This document shows, in pieces, positions 1 to 8,137 of a DNA stretch of 18,665 bases. Made by a program: the position numbers and the translations under genes. How positions within the stretch are numbered: position 1 is the first letter of the stretch; each line of letters opens with the position of its first letter. This stretch comes from Sanchytrium tribonematis (taxonomy: Eukaryota > Sanchytriomycota > Sanchytriomycetes > Sanchytriales > Sanchytriaceae): assembly GCA_018985235.1 (NCBI GenBank), contig JADGIG010000108.1:1-18665 (forward strand), given 5' to 3'. Under the pieces are notes generated by a model. The model saw only the letters and a list, made by a program, of their open reading frames with translations. It did not search any database and was not told where the DNA came from.

Positions 1-840
1 TCAATTGAAGGTGTTTATCCTTCAAAACCATTGCAGATTAATGATCAATACTTTCCTGGAAACGAGGGGTGTGGTGAAGTAGTAGAAGTCGGAAATTCAA
101 TTTTGGGGTTTGCTCCAGGAGACCGAGTGATTTTTTCAGCTTATGCCAAAGGATTGTGGAGAGAATATGTCTCCGCAAAAGAAAATGAAATTTTGAAAGT
201 ATCACAAGAACTAGATTCTAATAGTGCTGCTATGTTAAGCGTCAATCCGTGTAGTGCTTACCGTATGATTGAAGATTTTGGAAGCCATCAAGTCATCATC
301 CAAAACGCAGCTAATTCACACGTAGGAATGATGGTCATACAAATGGCAAAGCGTCGCGGAATAAAAACTATCAACGTTGTTCGCGATAGAGAAAATTTAA
401 AGTCATTGAAAACTAACTTAATCGATCTTGGCGCGGACTTTGTTTTTTCAGAGTCGGAGATGAAGCTAAGAGAAACCATAAATCTCGTTAAACGTCTTAG
501 CCCTACTTTGGGTTTGAATGCAGTTTGCGGTGAATCTGCGCTAAATATATGCCGGTCTCTATCGGAAAACGGAACACTTGTGACTTATGGTGCTATGAGT
601 AAGAAACCAATTACGGTACCTGCTTCCGTATTTATTTTCAAGAACATCATGCTCAAAGGCTTTTGGATGACAAAATGGACATCCTTGCACTCCCAGGCTG
701 AAAAAGCAGTAATGATCAACGAAATTGAAAAATTAGTTTTAGAAAAAAGCATAAAACTTCCGTCTATCAGAGAGTACAACATTAAAGATTTCCAAGCTGC
801 TTTTGATACTAAAGAGAAGACAATATTTAAGTTTGAATAA
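1..840 (+). CDS. ETR1: Mitochondrial trans-2-enoyl-thioester reductase (ETR1/MECR family), 5' partial
   Basis: NADPH-dependent reductase of the last step of mitochondrial type II fatty-acid synthesis, in the zinc-free branch of the MDR superfamily. The frame is open from base 1, so the N-terminus and any targeting peptide lie outside the window. Visible family signatures in order are GVYPSKP, NEGCGEVVEVG, VNPCSAYRM, the cofactor-binding stretch QNAANSHVGMMVIQMAK, TINVVRDR, the GTLVTYGAMSKKP strand-turn and KGFWMTKW. These match MECR/Etr1 at nearly every expected position, and the C-terminus looks complete. The stop codon lies inside an AATAAA. The next gene starts 23 nt downstream on the same strand. 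Identification is from recognised family motifs; mitochondrial location is inferred from the family because the leader is not visible. Confidence 0.93.
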   Translation, partial: SIEGVYPSKPLQINDQYFPGNEGCGEVVEVGNSILGFAPGDRVIFSAYAKGLWREYVSAKENEILKVSQELDSNSAAMLSVNPCSAYRMIEDFGSHQVIIQNAANSHVGMMVIQMAKRRGIKTINVVRDRENLKSLKTNLIDLGADFVFSESEMKLRETINLVKRLSPTLGLNAVCGESALNICRSLSENGTLVTYGAMSKKPITVPASVFIFKNIMLKGFWMTKWTSLHSQAEKAVMINEIEKLVLEKSIKLPSIREYNIKDFQAAFDTKEKTIFKFE

Positions 841-841
841 A
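836..841 (+). terminator. AATAAA overlapping the ETR1 stop codon
   Basis: The hexamer runs across the last codon (GAA), the stop (TAA) and the next base. If it works as the polyadenylation signal, the 3' UTR can be only about 10-25 nt, because the next start codon is at 864. Confidence 0.55.
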
Positions 842-863
842 ATACTTTTATAATATTGATAGG

Positions 864-1007
864 ATGTCACAAGGAAGCAAATTACAAAAAAAGCCAAAGA
901 AAACAAAACCATATAGCAGAAAAGGAAAACCTGAGAAGCGGAAGCTTAAAATAAAGTCAAATGCTATGGAGAGAATCGAGTTGGATTTGAGAAGGAAATT
1001 AAAATAA
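864..1007 (+). CDS. Small basic protein, UPF0390 (DUF2462)-like
   Basis: A 47-residue ORF lying in the 196-nt gap between ETR1 and the deacetylase. It starts MSQGSKLQKKPKK, is dominated by Lys and Arg, and ends in a short amphipathic stretch, NAMERIELDLRRKLK. The M-(A/S)-Q-G start, the basic middle and a final helix of the form N-x-x-IELDIRRKI are how I recognise UPF0390, the family of human C19orf53; that protein is about twice as long. Its molecular role is poorly defined, and nucleolar location is an inference from the charge. The stop codon is embedded in AATAAA, as in its neighbours, which supports it being a real gene. Spacing is 23 nt from ETR1 and 29 nt to the deacetylase. The family call is moderate because the protein is short and low in complexity. 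Confidence 0.62.
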   Translation: MSQGSKLQKKPKKTKPYSRKGKPEKRKLKIKSNAMERIELDLRRKLK

Positions 1008-1008
1008 A
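1003..1008 (+). terminator. AATAAA overlapping the stop of the small basic gene
   Basis: The hexamer covers the end of the last Lys codon, the TAA stop and the next base. The following gene starts 28 nt later. Confidence 0.5.
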
Positions 1009-1036
1009 TCTTATTATTAGGAGTATCAAAAGAAAC

Positions 1037-2186
1037 ATGACAAAAAAAGTTGCATATTTATATCACTCAGATCTTCCAAACCATTACTATGATGTGTCTC
1101 ACCCAATGAAACCTAGCAGGATAAGAATGGCGCACAATTTGGTTCTTTCATATGGATTATTTAATCATATGGAATGTTTTGAAATTCAACCTGCTACTCT
1201 TAAAGAATTGACTCGATTTCATACCACGGACTATGTTCATTTTTTAAAGAAGGTGGGAGTTCATCAATCTAAACATGGACGGGATATTTCTAAATATACC
1301 ACAACTGATTGTCCAATGTTTGCCAATGTTTACGATTTTTGTTGTTTATCGAGCGGTGGAAGCCTAGATGCTGCGAACCTCTTGAAATCATATGATAAAG
1401 TTATTCACTGGGGAGGTGGGCTTCATCATGCCAAGGCTAATCAGGCTAATGGTTTTTGTTATACGAACGACATAGTGCTTGGAATTTGTGAATTACTGAA
1501 ATTTAATAGACGAGTTCTGTATTTAGATATTGATATCCATCACGGAGGTACATTTTATTAAAATAGACGGGGTGGAGGAAGCATTTTATGCAACAAACAG
1601 AGTTTGTACTGTCAGTTTTCATAGATACGGGGAATTCTTTCCAGGCACGGGTCATTACCGAGATATTGGAATAGGAGATGGACAGGGCTATGCGATTAAT
1701 GTACCATTAAAAGAAGGAATTGACGACGATTCTTATGAGTTTATTTTCCGGCCCATAATGGATGAAGTAATGCAATGGTACAAACCCGACTGCGTTTTTA
1801 TGCAATGCGGGGCAGACTCGTTGGCTGGGGACCGGCTCGGCCGATTTAATATTTCGATGAAAGGGCATGGTGCATGTGTTGAATATATGATGAAATTTAA
1901 TGTTCCAATGGTTATTACGGGTGGAGGGGGTTATTCTGTTAAAAATGTTAGCAAACTGTGGTGCTACGAAACATCCTTGGCCTGTGGAATCGAGTTGGAT
2001 CCACATCTACCGCCTACAGACTATTCTGAGTATTATGGACCAGATCACGTATTGCAAGTCCTGCCACAAGATGATTTGATTAATTTGAATTCAATTTCCG
2101 ATCTAGAGTATGTTAAAGGAAGAGTGTTAGAACAGCTCCGTAATGTCGAGCATGCTCCTAGTATACACGTCCCACAAAACAACTAA
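1037..2186 (+). CDS. Class I histone deacetylase (Rpd3/Hos2/HDAC3 family), one 19-nt intron
   Basis: Zinc-dependent lysine deacetylase, a nuclear co-repressor or chromatin-complex enzyme. CDS is join(1037..1547,1567..2186), 376 aa, normal for the catalytic core with almost no C-terminal tail. Motifs in order: HWGGGLHHAKANQANGFCYTND with the catalytic His pair at 130-131, DIDIHHGDGVEEAF with zinc ligands D166 and H168, FFPGTG, QCGADSLAGDRLG with the third zinc ligand, GGGGYSVKNV with the transition-state Tyr, and a GPDHVLQ / EHAPSIHV end. The HAPS ending and missing tail resemble Hos2/HDAC3 slightly more than Rpd3; I do not assign a paralogue. Without splicing, the frame ends at TAA (1559-1561) in the middle of the zinc-binding motif. 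The stop overlaps that of the convergent carrier gene by 4 nt. Confidence 0.95.
1548..1566 (+). other. 19-nt GT-AG intron in the histone deacetylase
   Basis: Sequence GTACATTTTATTAAAATAG. Removal joins CAC GGA G to AC GGG GTG, giving the invariant HHGDGVEEAF of class I deacetylases, a phase 1 junction. Retention gives an in-frame TAA inside the intron. Confidence 0.92.
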
Positions 2187-2815
2187 ATAGATTTAAGTTT
2201 TTCATGTACCCCCAAAAATAAACTGCCACCTAATCCAATCCAAAAAGTTCTGGGCAGCACGCCTTTAAATAATGCCTTTTGTGTGTAAGCCTCTTTGGCA
2301 ACTTCTGAGACAGTTTGTCTTGATAAAATAACTCTAGTTCTGATCACATCTAACGGTGTCGTGATGATAGCTGCAAACGATCCCGCAAAAATACTAGCCA
2401 TAAACAAATTATTTTCTTTAAAATACTCAAATATTGAAAATTGAATGATACTAAATGGAATATCTCTAAATAAAGTTAGCCTAAAACCACGAAATGGTCT
2501 AATGAAATTATTTTGAGAAACTTGCATATGAATTTTGTAATTATCGACCGGAACACGGACTAAGCACGCAGCAATCTCTCCAAATGTTGATCTTAAAAGT
2601 ACAGGTGCCTCAACATGATCGTATACACTGAAAAATAAACCTGCGCTTGGCATTGATCCTATCAAAACCGGGAGAAGACCTTTGTATATATTTTTGAAGC
2701 CACCAGCATTGAGAAAACCTTGTTTACTTTGCATGCGAGTTTTAACTGTGTCTAAAGGGAAAAGGCAAACGTCGACAACCAAACCAGAAATTGCCCCGCT
2801 AAAAAAGCCATGCAT
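2183..2815 (-). CDS. PET8: Mitochondrial S-adenosylmethionine carrier (Pet8/SLC25A26-like)
   Basis: Inner-membrane carrier importing SAM into mitochondria for methylations and cofactor synthesis. The 210 residues hold all three carrier repeats: FPLDTVKTRMQ in repeat 1, RVPVDNYKIHMQ in repeat 2, and TPLDVIRTRV in repeat 3. Stretches diagnostic of the SAM subfamily are SGAISGLVVDVCLFPLDT, GGFKNIYKGLLPVLIGSMPS, EIAACLVRVPVD, RDIPFSIIQF and the GGSLFLGVHEKL end. At 210 aa it is clearly shorter than the usual 270-285 aa, mainly through short loops. The ATG at 2815 is the only sensible start, 14 nt after the stop of the upstream lysyl-tRNA synthetase. The TAG stop overlaps the deacetylase stop tail to tail. 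Confidence 0.92.
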   Translation of the reverse strand: MHGFFSGAISGLVVDVCLFPLDTVKTRMQSKQGFLNAGGFKNIYKGLLPVLIGSMPSAGLFFSVYDHVEAPVLLRSTFGEIAACLVRVPVDNYKIHMQVSQNNFIRPFRGFRLTLFRDIPFSIIQFSIFEYFKENNLFMASIFAGSFAAIITTPLDVIRTRVILSRQTVSEVAKEAYTQKALFKGVLPRTFWIGLGGSLFLGVHEKLKSI

Positions 2816-2828
2816 GTTACAAGGAAAT

Positions 2829-2834
2829 TTTATT
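2829..2834 (-). terminator. AATAAA overlapping the lysyl-tRNA synthetase stop codon
   Basis: Minus-strand AATAAA made of the last Lys codon (AAA), TAA and the next base. The next minus-strand gene starts 14 nt beyond the stop, so signal and downstream start are nearly adjacent. Confidence 0.5.
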
Positions 2835-3942
2835 TTCTTCCGGTTTGCGGATATGGCAAAACATCAGCAATTTTGGTCTTCTTTAATAAAATCATTATCA
2901 GTCTGTCTACTCCTAGTCCCCATCCAGTGGTAGGTGGCATTCCGAGTCGAAGAGTATCAATATATTCCTTATCTATAGGATTATTTTTACCAATTGATTC
3001 TAACTTTTCCAGCTGGAGATCTGCTCCATTTTCTTCTTCGTAACAATTTATAAGCTCAATTCCGTTAAAATACAATTCAAAAGATTTGCTAATATTCGGA
3101 TTGTCATTTAGTCCCTGCTTTGCAAGAGGGCTGAGATATTTTGGGGATCCCAGAACAAATACAAAATAATCGGGATACTTCTTCAATTCAAGTTGAACTT
3201 CTTTTTCATAATGATGCTCAGAATATGCGCTCGAGTTTAATTCTATAAATTTTGGGAAATAATTCAAATATTTGTAGACAAAGGTATTCAGAAATGATTT
3301 TGTGAAGTTAATCCAATCATTAAGAGTCGTACCGGCCTCATATGCCTCACAGATCGTAAATTCAGGATGATGTGTATGATCCATTCCTTCGTTGCGGAAA
3401 ACTTTCGCTATTTCAAACACTTTGGGAAAACCAGCAACAATAAATCTTTTGAGATACAATTCTGGAGAAATTCTAAGAAACATTTGCTTATCAACTGATC
3501 GACAATGGGTTTTAAATGGAGTGGCAGTGGCACCACCATAAATAGGCTGAATAATAGGTGTTTGAACTTCCATGTACAGGTTGTTCAAATAGTACGATCT
3601 TATGTCTTGTAAGATAGAAAATCGACTACGCAAAATGCGCAGTTTGTCACTAACAATCATTTGCTCTGTTGCATTTTTGGAGTTTTTGCCAAAAGGAATA
3701 ATTTTCTCAGGTGATGCTAACTTCCTCACCGTTTGCGCAAAAAAACTATAAGAACTTCTTTTGCTATATCCAAAATCACCAGAAAATTCTACCACGTCTC
3801 CAATTCCAAGCGAAATATGATCAATTAGCTCGCCTTTTACAATGACCTGAATTTTGTCTATTCCATTGATATACAAATCGTAGAACTGCGCTGCTTTGTG
3901 AGATCTCTTCTTATGAATCCTTCCAAATATCTTGAGCGCCAT
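2830..3942 (-). CDS. MSK1: Class II lysyl-tRNA synthetase, mitochondrial (Msk1-like); 5' end uncertain
   Basis: Charges tRNA-Lys. From the ATG at 3942 the protein has 370 aa: an OB-fold anticodon-binding domain (about 4-85, opening KIFGRIHKKRSH), motif 1 (about 108-130, ending EVQTPI), motif 2 with VFEIAKVFRNEGMDHTHHPEF (catalytic Arg 183), and motif 3 GWGLGVDRLIM (Arg 347). The ending IADVLPYP and the compact insertion between motifs 2 and 3 resemble mitochondrial Msk1 more than the cytosolic enzyme. This start leaves no N-terminal region before the OB-fold and no targeting peptide. A second minus-strand frame (about 4049 down to 3955) contains a convincing pre-OB segment, FVDPLRILKLLDQVKFGENL, one frame away. 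The gene may therefore begin at the ATG at 4047-4049 with an unusual intron or a frameshift. Family call is secure; start is not. Confidence 0.9.
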   Translation of the reverse strand: MALKIFGRIHKKRSHKAAQFYDLYINGIDKIQVIVKGELIDHISLGIGDVVEFSGDFGYSKRSSYSFFAQTVRKLASPEKIIPFGKNSKNATEQMIVSDKLRILRSRFSILQDIRSYYLNNLYMEVQTPIIQPIYGGATATPFKTHCRSVDKQMFLRISPELYLKRFIVAGFPKVFEIAKVFRNEGMDHTHHPEFTICEAYEAGTTLNDWINFTKSFLNTFVYKYLNYFPKFIELNSSAYSEHHYEKEVQLELKKYPDYFVFVLGSPKYLSPLAKQGLNDNPNISKSFELYFNGIELINCYEEENGADLQLEKLESIGKNNPIDKEYIDTLRLGMPPTTGWGLGVDRLIMILLKKTKIADVLPYPQTGRK

Positions 3943-4118
3943 TGTGGACCAATTCCAAAATGTTCCAAATTTTCCCCAAATTTGACTTGGTCAAGTAGTT
4001 TCAAAATTCGCAGGGGATCAACAAATTCATTAGCGTCTGGATTTAGCATAGACACAATTTAACTTCTACTGCTTTTTATTCAGTCAAAATCAAGGGGTAC
4101 TGGCCTTGACACGTCGAA
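3943..4118 (+). promoter_or_regulatory. Divergent spacer between lysyl-tRNA synthetase and SNF1 kinase
   Basis: 176 nt that must hold both promoters. About the first 107 nt on the LysRS side may be coding (see that entry). On the kinase side there is an inverted repeat, TCAAGG / CCTTGA, at 4090-4095 and 4104-4109 with an 8-nt loop, ending 9 nt before the start codon. I see no clear TATA box and no RNA gene. Confidence 0.45.
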
Positions 4119-5550
4119 ATGAATAATGGGCAATTACAAATCGGAGACTATCAATTGGTAGAGACATTAGGTGTAGGCAGTTTTGGGAAAGTAAGGCTAG
4201 CCATACACCAACCCACAGGTATCAAAGTTGCACTTAAATTTATCAATCGCCAATTATTAAAATCTAAAGATATGCATGGTCGAGTGAAACGGGAGATAGA
4301 GTTTCTATTATTTTTAAATCATCCTCACATAATTAAATTATACACTACCTTTACAACAAGTTCAGACATAGTGATGGTCATGGAAGTTGCAGATGGGGAA
4401 TTATTTGACCTTATTGTGAAAAAGGGGAAAATGAGTGAAGATATTGGCCGAAGCTATTTTCAACAGATAATGTCAGCCGTGGAATACTGCCATCGGCATT
4501 GTATTGTTCACAGAGATTTAAAACCAGAAAATATCTTACTTTGTGGGAATATGATTCGAATAGTAGATTTTGGACTTTCTCAAGTCATAAAAGATGGTGA
4601 ATTTCTAAAAACGTCTTGTGGCAGTCCAAATTATGCTGCACCGGAAGTAAATTATACTTATTTAGGTAATTAGTGGTAAATTTTATGCAGGACCTGAGGT
4701 CGATATATGGAGTTGTGGGGTTATTTTATACGTTATGCTAGTGGGTAGACTGCCGTTTGATGACGAGTCTATTCCAAATTTATTTCAAAAAATTAATAAT
4801 GGAGTATTTGTTATTCCTTCTTTTTTGTCACCAGGAAGTGCAGATCTATTAAAAAAAATGCTTGTTGTGGATCCTTTAAAACGTGTGAGTATAAAAGAGA
4901 TTCGAGACACCGCTTGGTTTGTCGTTAATTTACCAGATTATCTTCAGCCTCTGCCCGAAGTTCAAGCATTTAATTCCGAGATATTGGACGAAAGTGCAAT
5001 TGATCAGCTCATTCACAAGCTACATGTGGATAAGGAGCATTTAGTGAATGCCCTTAAAAGTGAAAAAACGAATTCCAATCACCCTGTCACAGTGGCTTAT
5101 CAATTGGTTAGAGATAATATTCGTGTTTATTCTGACCCTATCCGTAAAGACATATCTATGAAACCCAGTCTTCAGCAGGATTCAAATATCCCCACACTAG
5201 AAGTCCTTTCAAGCAGTGTTCCAACATCTATGTCATTTCCAAAGCCAAGTACTGCAAAAAGTAAATGGCATGTAGGAATTAGGAGCCGAAGCAGTCCACT
5301 TCAGATTTTATACGAAATCTACAAAAGCATTTCAAAATTACCAATGAAATGGAAATCATTAGATCCGTTTTCATTGAGAGTTTTATACATTTACCATGAT
5401 TTGGAAATTAAGTTGGATTTACAGCTTTACAGCGTGGATACTAACTATTATTTATTAGACTTCCGAGCAGTACAACCGTCAATGATGAATGTCCTTGGCT
5501 TTTTTGAGGCATGTTGCTTAATTATCACTGAATTGGCAATAAATAGTTAA
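4119..5550 (+). CDS. SNF1: SNF1/AMPK-type protein kinase catalytic subunit, one 19-nt intron
   Basis: Ser/Thr kinase of the energy- and glucose-sensing pathway. CDS is join(4119..4646,4666..5550), 470 aa. Kinase domain: glycine loop LGVGSFGKV (18-25), VALK lysine K40, helix-C E59, HRDLKPEN (D133), DFGLS (D150), and activation loop LKTSCGSPNYAAPEV with the LKB1-type site T165. The C-lobe has YAGPEVDIWSCGV and GRLPFDDE. A degenerate UBA/autoinhibitory segment follows (about 280-345: LPDYLQPLP, then AYQLVRDN). The C-terminal alpha-CTD shows KWHVGIRSRSSPLQILYEIY and LDLQLYSVDTNYYLLDFR, which binds the beta subunit in AMPK. Splicing restores APEVISGKFYAGPEV; unspliced, the kinase ends inside its activation segment. 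The stop abuts the stop of the convergent gene with no gap. Confidence 0.96.
4647..4665 (+). other. 19-nt GT-AG intron in the SNF1 kinase
   Basis: Sequence GTAAATTATACTTATTTAG, phase 0, between the Glu and Val codons of the APEV motif. Removal gives APEVISGKFYAGPEVD, the canonical SNF1 sequence. Retention reads seven foreign residues and then a TAG. Confidence 0.93.
5538..5543 (+). terminator. AATAAA within the last codons of SNF1
   Basis: The hexamer ends 4 nt before the TAA stop at 5548. It is the only AATAAA near this gene end; the next gene abuts on the opposite strand. Confidence 0.4.
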
Positions 5551-6519
5551 CTAGTCTTCTTTTAAAATTGGACTTTCTTCTGTTGGGCTAGATGGTATCT
5601 CAACATCATCTACTTGACTTCTATACTTTTCATAAAAGATCAGAGCAGTTCCAAAACAAATAAATAGAGCCCCAACTAGACTTAAAATGTTAATACTTTC
5701 ATCAAATAGAAAAAATGAATATAAAAATGCAAACACAACATCCAAATTGCGCATTAGAGTAGCACTGCTACTTGCTAGCTGCAAACCCCGATTAACAGTG
5801 ACTTGACCCAGATAGGCAAAAATCACTACTCCAATTAAATAAAATGAATCTAAAATATTTGGGATAATAGGCCCAATGAATAAAGTAGGAAAAAAACTTA
5901 TCAGGGAGCTTGTGATACCAAAATAGAATACTAAGCACAAATGGTTTGCACGATTTCCAATAATTGCAATCATTATATAGGCACAAGCTGATATAAATGC
6001 GCCGGCTAACGATATCAATAGAGCCAACTTGTCCGATGTTTCTTCCACTGGGAATATACCCAAAAAACTTGGGCGAGCCACAAGCAATGTGCCTAATAAA
6101 CAAAAGAGAATTGACAGTAAATGAACAACATTCAAGCTTTGCTTCAAAAACATTGCAGAAAGAATTGTTGTCATTGCAGGTGCCGTAAAAAATACTGCAG
6201 TGGTGTCTCCTAAATTTCCATAGCGAACCCCATAAAAGTAAAATCCAACGCTAAAAGCACCAAAAAGCCCTCTCAACAACAAAAGTGCCCTTATGTGTCT
6301 TTTCCCAAAAGGGTTAATGCCTTTCAACCAACAAGCTATTGCAGCTATTAAGGTCTGACAAACACTTCGAATAAAAACGATCTGTGCTGCGCCTAAGCTG
6401 CACGATTTCACAAATAGAGACATCCAGCTGAAAAATAAAGCACTGGCAGTGACAAATAAAAATCCTTTTACTTCAGAACGCATTTTGAGAGTTTGTGATT
6501 TTAAAGTACCCCTAGTCAT
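5551..6519 (-). CDS. EamA/DMT-superfamily membrane transporter (SLC35G-like)
   Basis: A 322-aa polytopic protein with about ten hydrophobic segments and the internal two-fold repeat of EamA transporters. Each half ends with a family-typical stretch: FTAPAMTTILSAMFLKQSL near 111-129, and SSSATLMRNLDVVFAFLYSF before LFDES in the second half. RGLFGAFSVGFYFYGVRYGNLGDTTAVFF is the conserved third-to-fourth segment region of SLC35G-like proteins. The C-terminal tail is short and acidic (EESPILKED) and presumably cytosolic. The substrate cannot be read from sequence: members carry nucleotide sugars, metabolites or are orphans. A second ATG at 6483 would drop 12 hydrophilic residues and could be used instead. 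The gene converges with SNF1 with no spacer and diverges from MAD1. It ends in TAG, one of only two in the window. Confidence 0.88.
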   Translation of the reverse strand: MTRGTLKSQTLKMRSEVKGFLFVTASALFFSWMSLFVKSCSLGAAQIVFIRSVCQTLIAAIACWLKGINPFGKRHIRALLLLRGLFGAFSVGFYFYGVRYGNLGDTTAVFFTAPAMTTILSAMFLKQSLNVVHLLSILFCLLGTLLVARPSFLGIFPVEETSDKLALLISLAGAFISACAYIMIAIIGNRANHLCLVFYFGITSSLISFFPTLFIGPIIPNILDSFYLIGVVIFAYLGQVTVNRGLQLASSSATLMRNLDVVFAFLYSFFLFDESINILSLVGALFICFGTALIFYEKYRSQVDDVEIPSSPTEESPILKED

Positions 6520-6681
6520 TTTCAGGATGCTTTGATTAACTTAAATTTTAGGGAAGGTACTCACGTACAAGCATGAGACAAATTTACATAAACCTCAGTT
6601 TTAGCGGAAATAAAATTTAGGTTATGACACATGAACAAATAGCGCCAATATAAACCCCTTTGGTAACAGGCAGAAATACTC
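6520..6681 (+). promoter_or_regulatory. Divergent spacer DMT transporter / MAD1 with CCAAT and TATAAA
   Basis: 162 nt without coding potential. A CCAAT (6645-6649) runs straight into TATAAA (6649-6654), 27 nt before the MAD1 ATG. The CCAAT belongs to GCGCCAAT (6642-6649), which is close to an E2F/DP-type core; that reading is speculative. I see no RNA gene. Confidence 0.4.
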
Positions 6682-8115
6682 ATGGAAACAACTATTCCCT
6701 CTGACTCAGACTTGGTGGCTAAATATCAAATTGTGCTTCAAAATAAGGATTCAGAAATTGCTGCAAAAGACGATCAAATAACGAAACTCAATTTAAAAAT
6801 TAACAAGCTCAACAAAGAAATGTATCAATTAAAGAGAAAATATCGAAGCAGTCTAAGCAATAGATCCGCAAATGATGAGAATATACCTATGCCGGAATAC
6901 AAAAATAATGACGAGCTTGTAGCTCTCAAAGAAGCGAGTGGAGCCTTGTATAAAGACAATGTTCAATTGCAAAACCAAAACGATGTTCTAAAAAATGCGA
7001 TTTTATCCATAGATAATTATTTATTTCCAAAATTGATGGACAGATCAAATTTGAATGAACAACTGACTCGAGTTGATCTTGGTATACAACAAAAAGTCTT
7101 TGAAGTTAAGCAGCTAAAGAATTTAAATCAAGATTTATTATGCTCTAAAAATGAAGATATTTCAAAGACAATTCAAACAAACCTTCAGCCCTTTATTGTA
7201 AAGCATTCTAATTTGATGCAAGAAAACAAGGAATTGCAACTCGATTTGAGCATGGCTATAAAACAGTCAAGCTTCTACAAAAAGCAAGTTTCAATTATGG
7301 ACGAGGTTCTCAATGAGTTGGAAAAACAAATGATTGAAAAAGATGAAGTCGAAAATGTACAAAAAATTATTCAAAGAGAATCAAAAATGAAAATTTTGAC
7401 AGAAGAATGTCAAAGCTTAAGAAAAGAAATTTTGAATACTGAATTCAAAATTGAATGCAAGCATTCTCTCCAGCTTATAGATCATTCTTTTCTGACTCAG
7501 GCATATCAAATTATCAACGAATTAAATGCTAAAATTTTGGAATTGCAATCCAAGCTGAACGATTTTGGTCCTCGGCTAGACAGATTAGAATATTTATTCT
7601 GCAAATACCATTTAAAAGAACAAGACGACAATATTTTCGCTTTTGTTGGTAGCCCCGCTATGGAACATTTTATTGCTTCCAGGTCAATTTTAAAAGCTCT
7701 ATGTAAAAGTAATTATGAATTACTGACGATGTTGGTCGACAAAAAAGTTGAGCATGTTCCAAAATCTATTTTGGATCAGAAGCAGCTCGAAATTCAAGAC
7801 AAAGAACAACAACTTGCTACAAAGACTAAGCTTTTGAATCGTACCAAACAAATTTTTGCTCAAAAAGCGAAGCAGGTTAGAGATGTAACTTGTACATTAC
7901 TTGGCTGGAGTTTGGACCTATTAGATAATAATAGATTTAAATTATCTGACTCGGGTGATCAGTATTTTATTTTTCAGGAAACGGAAGGAAAATTTAGTTT
8001 AGTATCAATGGATACATCAAAATTTCAATTATATCAGCCATTAATCGAGAGTTGTATTAATCAAAGAAATTCTTTTCCAGAGTTTCTTGCTACCGTTTTA
8101 ATTAATAAAATTTAA
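6682..8115 (+). CDS. MAD1: Spindle assembly checkpoint protein Mad1
   Basis: Kinetochore scaffold that holds Mad2 in its closed form to signal unattached chromosomes. The 477 residues are mostly coiled coil (about 10-75, 80-130, 190-305 and 365-400), shorter than the 600-750 aa usual in animals and yeasts. The C-terminal domain is recognisable: QIFAQKAKQVRDVTCTLLGW, a short beta segment with YFIFQETEGKFSLV, and the ending RNSFPEFLATVL, like the R-x-S-x-P-x-FL-x-x-L end of human Mad1. At 387-389, where the Bub1-binding RLK motif sits in other species, this protein has RTK. A candidate Mad2-interaction motif with the hydrophobic pair and Pro at the right spacing is IFAFVGSP in 317-325, about 160 residues from the end, as expected. 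The family call rests on the C-terminus; coiled coil alone would not be enough. Confidence 0.85.
   Translation: METTIPSDSDLVAKYQIVLQNKDSEIAAKDDQITKLNLKINKLNKEMYQLKRKYRSSLSNRSANDENIPMPEYKNNDELVALKEASGALYKDNVQLQNQNDVLKNAILSIDNYLFPKLMDRSNLNEQLTRVDLGIQQKVFEVKQLKNLNQDLLCSKNEDISKTIQTNLQPFIVKHSNLMQENKELQLDLSMAIKQSSFYKKQVSIMDEVLNELEKQMIEKDEVENVQKIIQRESKMKILTEECQSLRKEILNTEFKIECKHSLQLIDHSFLTQAYQIINELNAKILELQSKLNDFGPRLDRLEYLFCKYHLKEQDDNIFAFVGSPAMEHFIASRSILKALCKSNYELLTMLVDKKVEHVPKSILDQKQLEIQDKEQQLATKTKLLNRTKQIFAQKAKQVRDVTCTLLGWSLDLLDNNRFKLSDSGDQYFIFQETEGKFSLVSMDTSKFQLYQPLIESCINQRNSFPEFLATVLINKI
8104..8109 (+). terminator. AATAAA in the last codons of MAD1
   Basis: Hexamer 3 nt before the TAA stop (8113-8115). 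NPL4 starts 22 nt after the stop. Confidence 0.4.
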
Positions 8116-8137
8116 GATGTAATTTATTTTTTAAAAC

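Noticed and set aside
1559-1566. HDAC, SNF1, NPL4 and MscS-1 as pseudogenes or sequencing frameshifts
   Set aside because: Five independent breaks of identical length with GT-AG ends, each restoring a family motif exactly, are not explained by random indels or decay.
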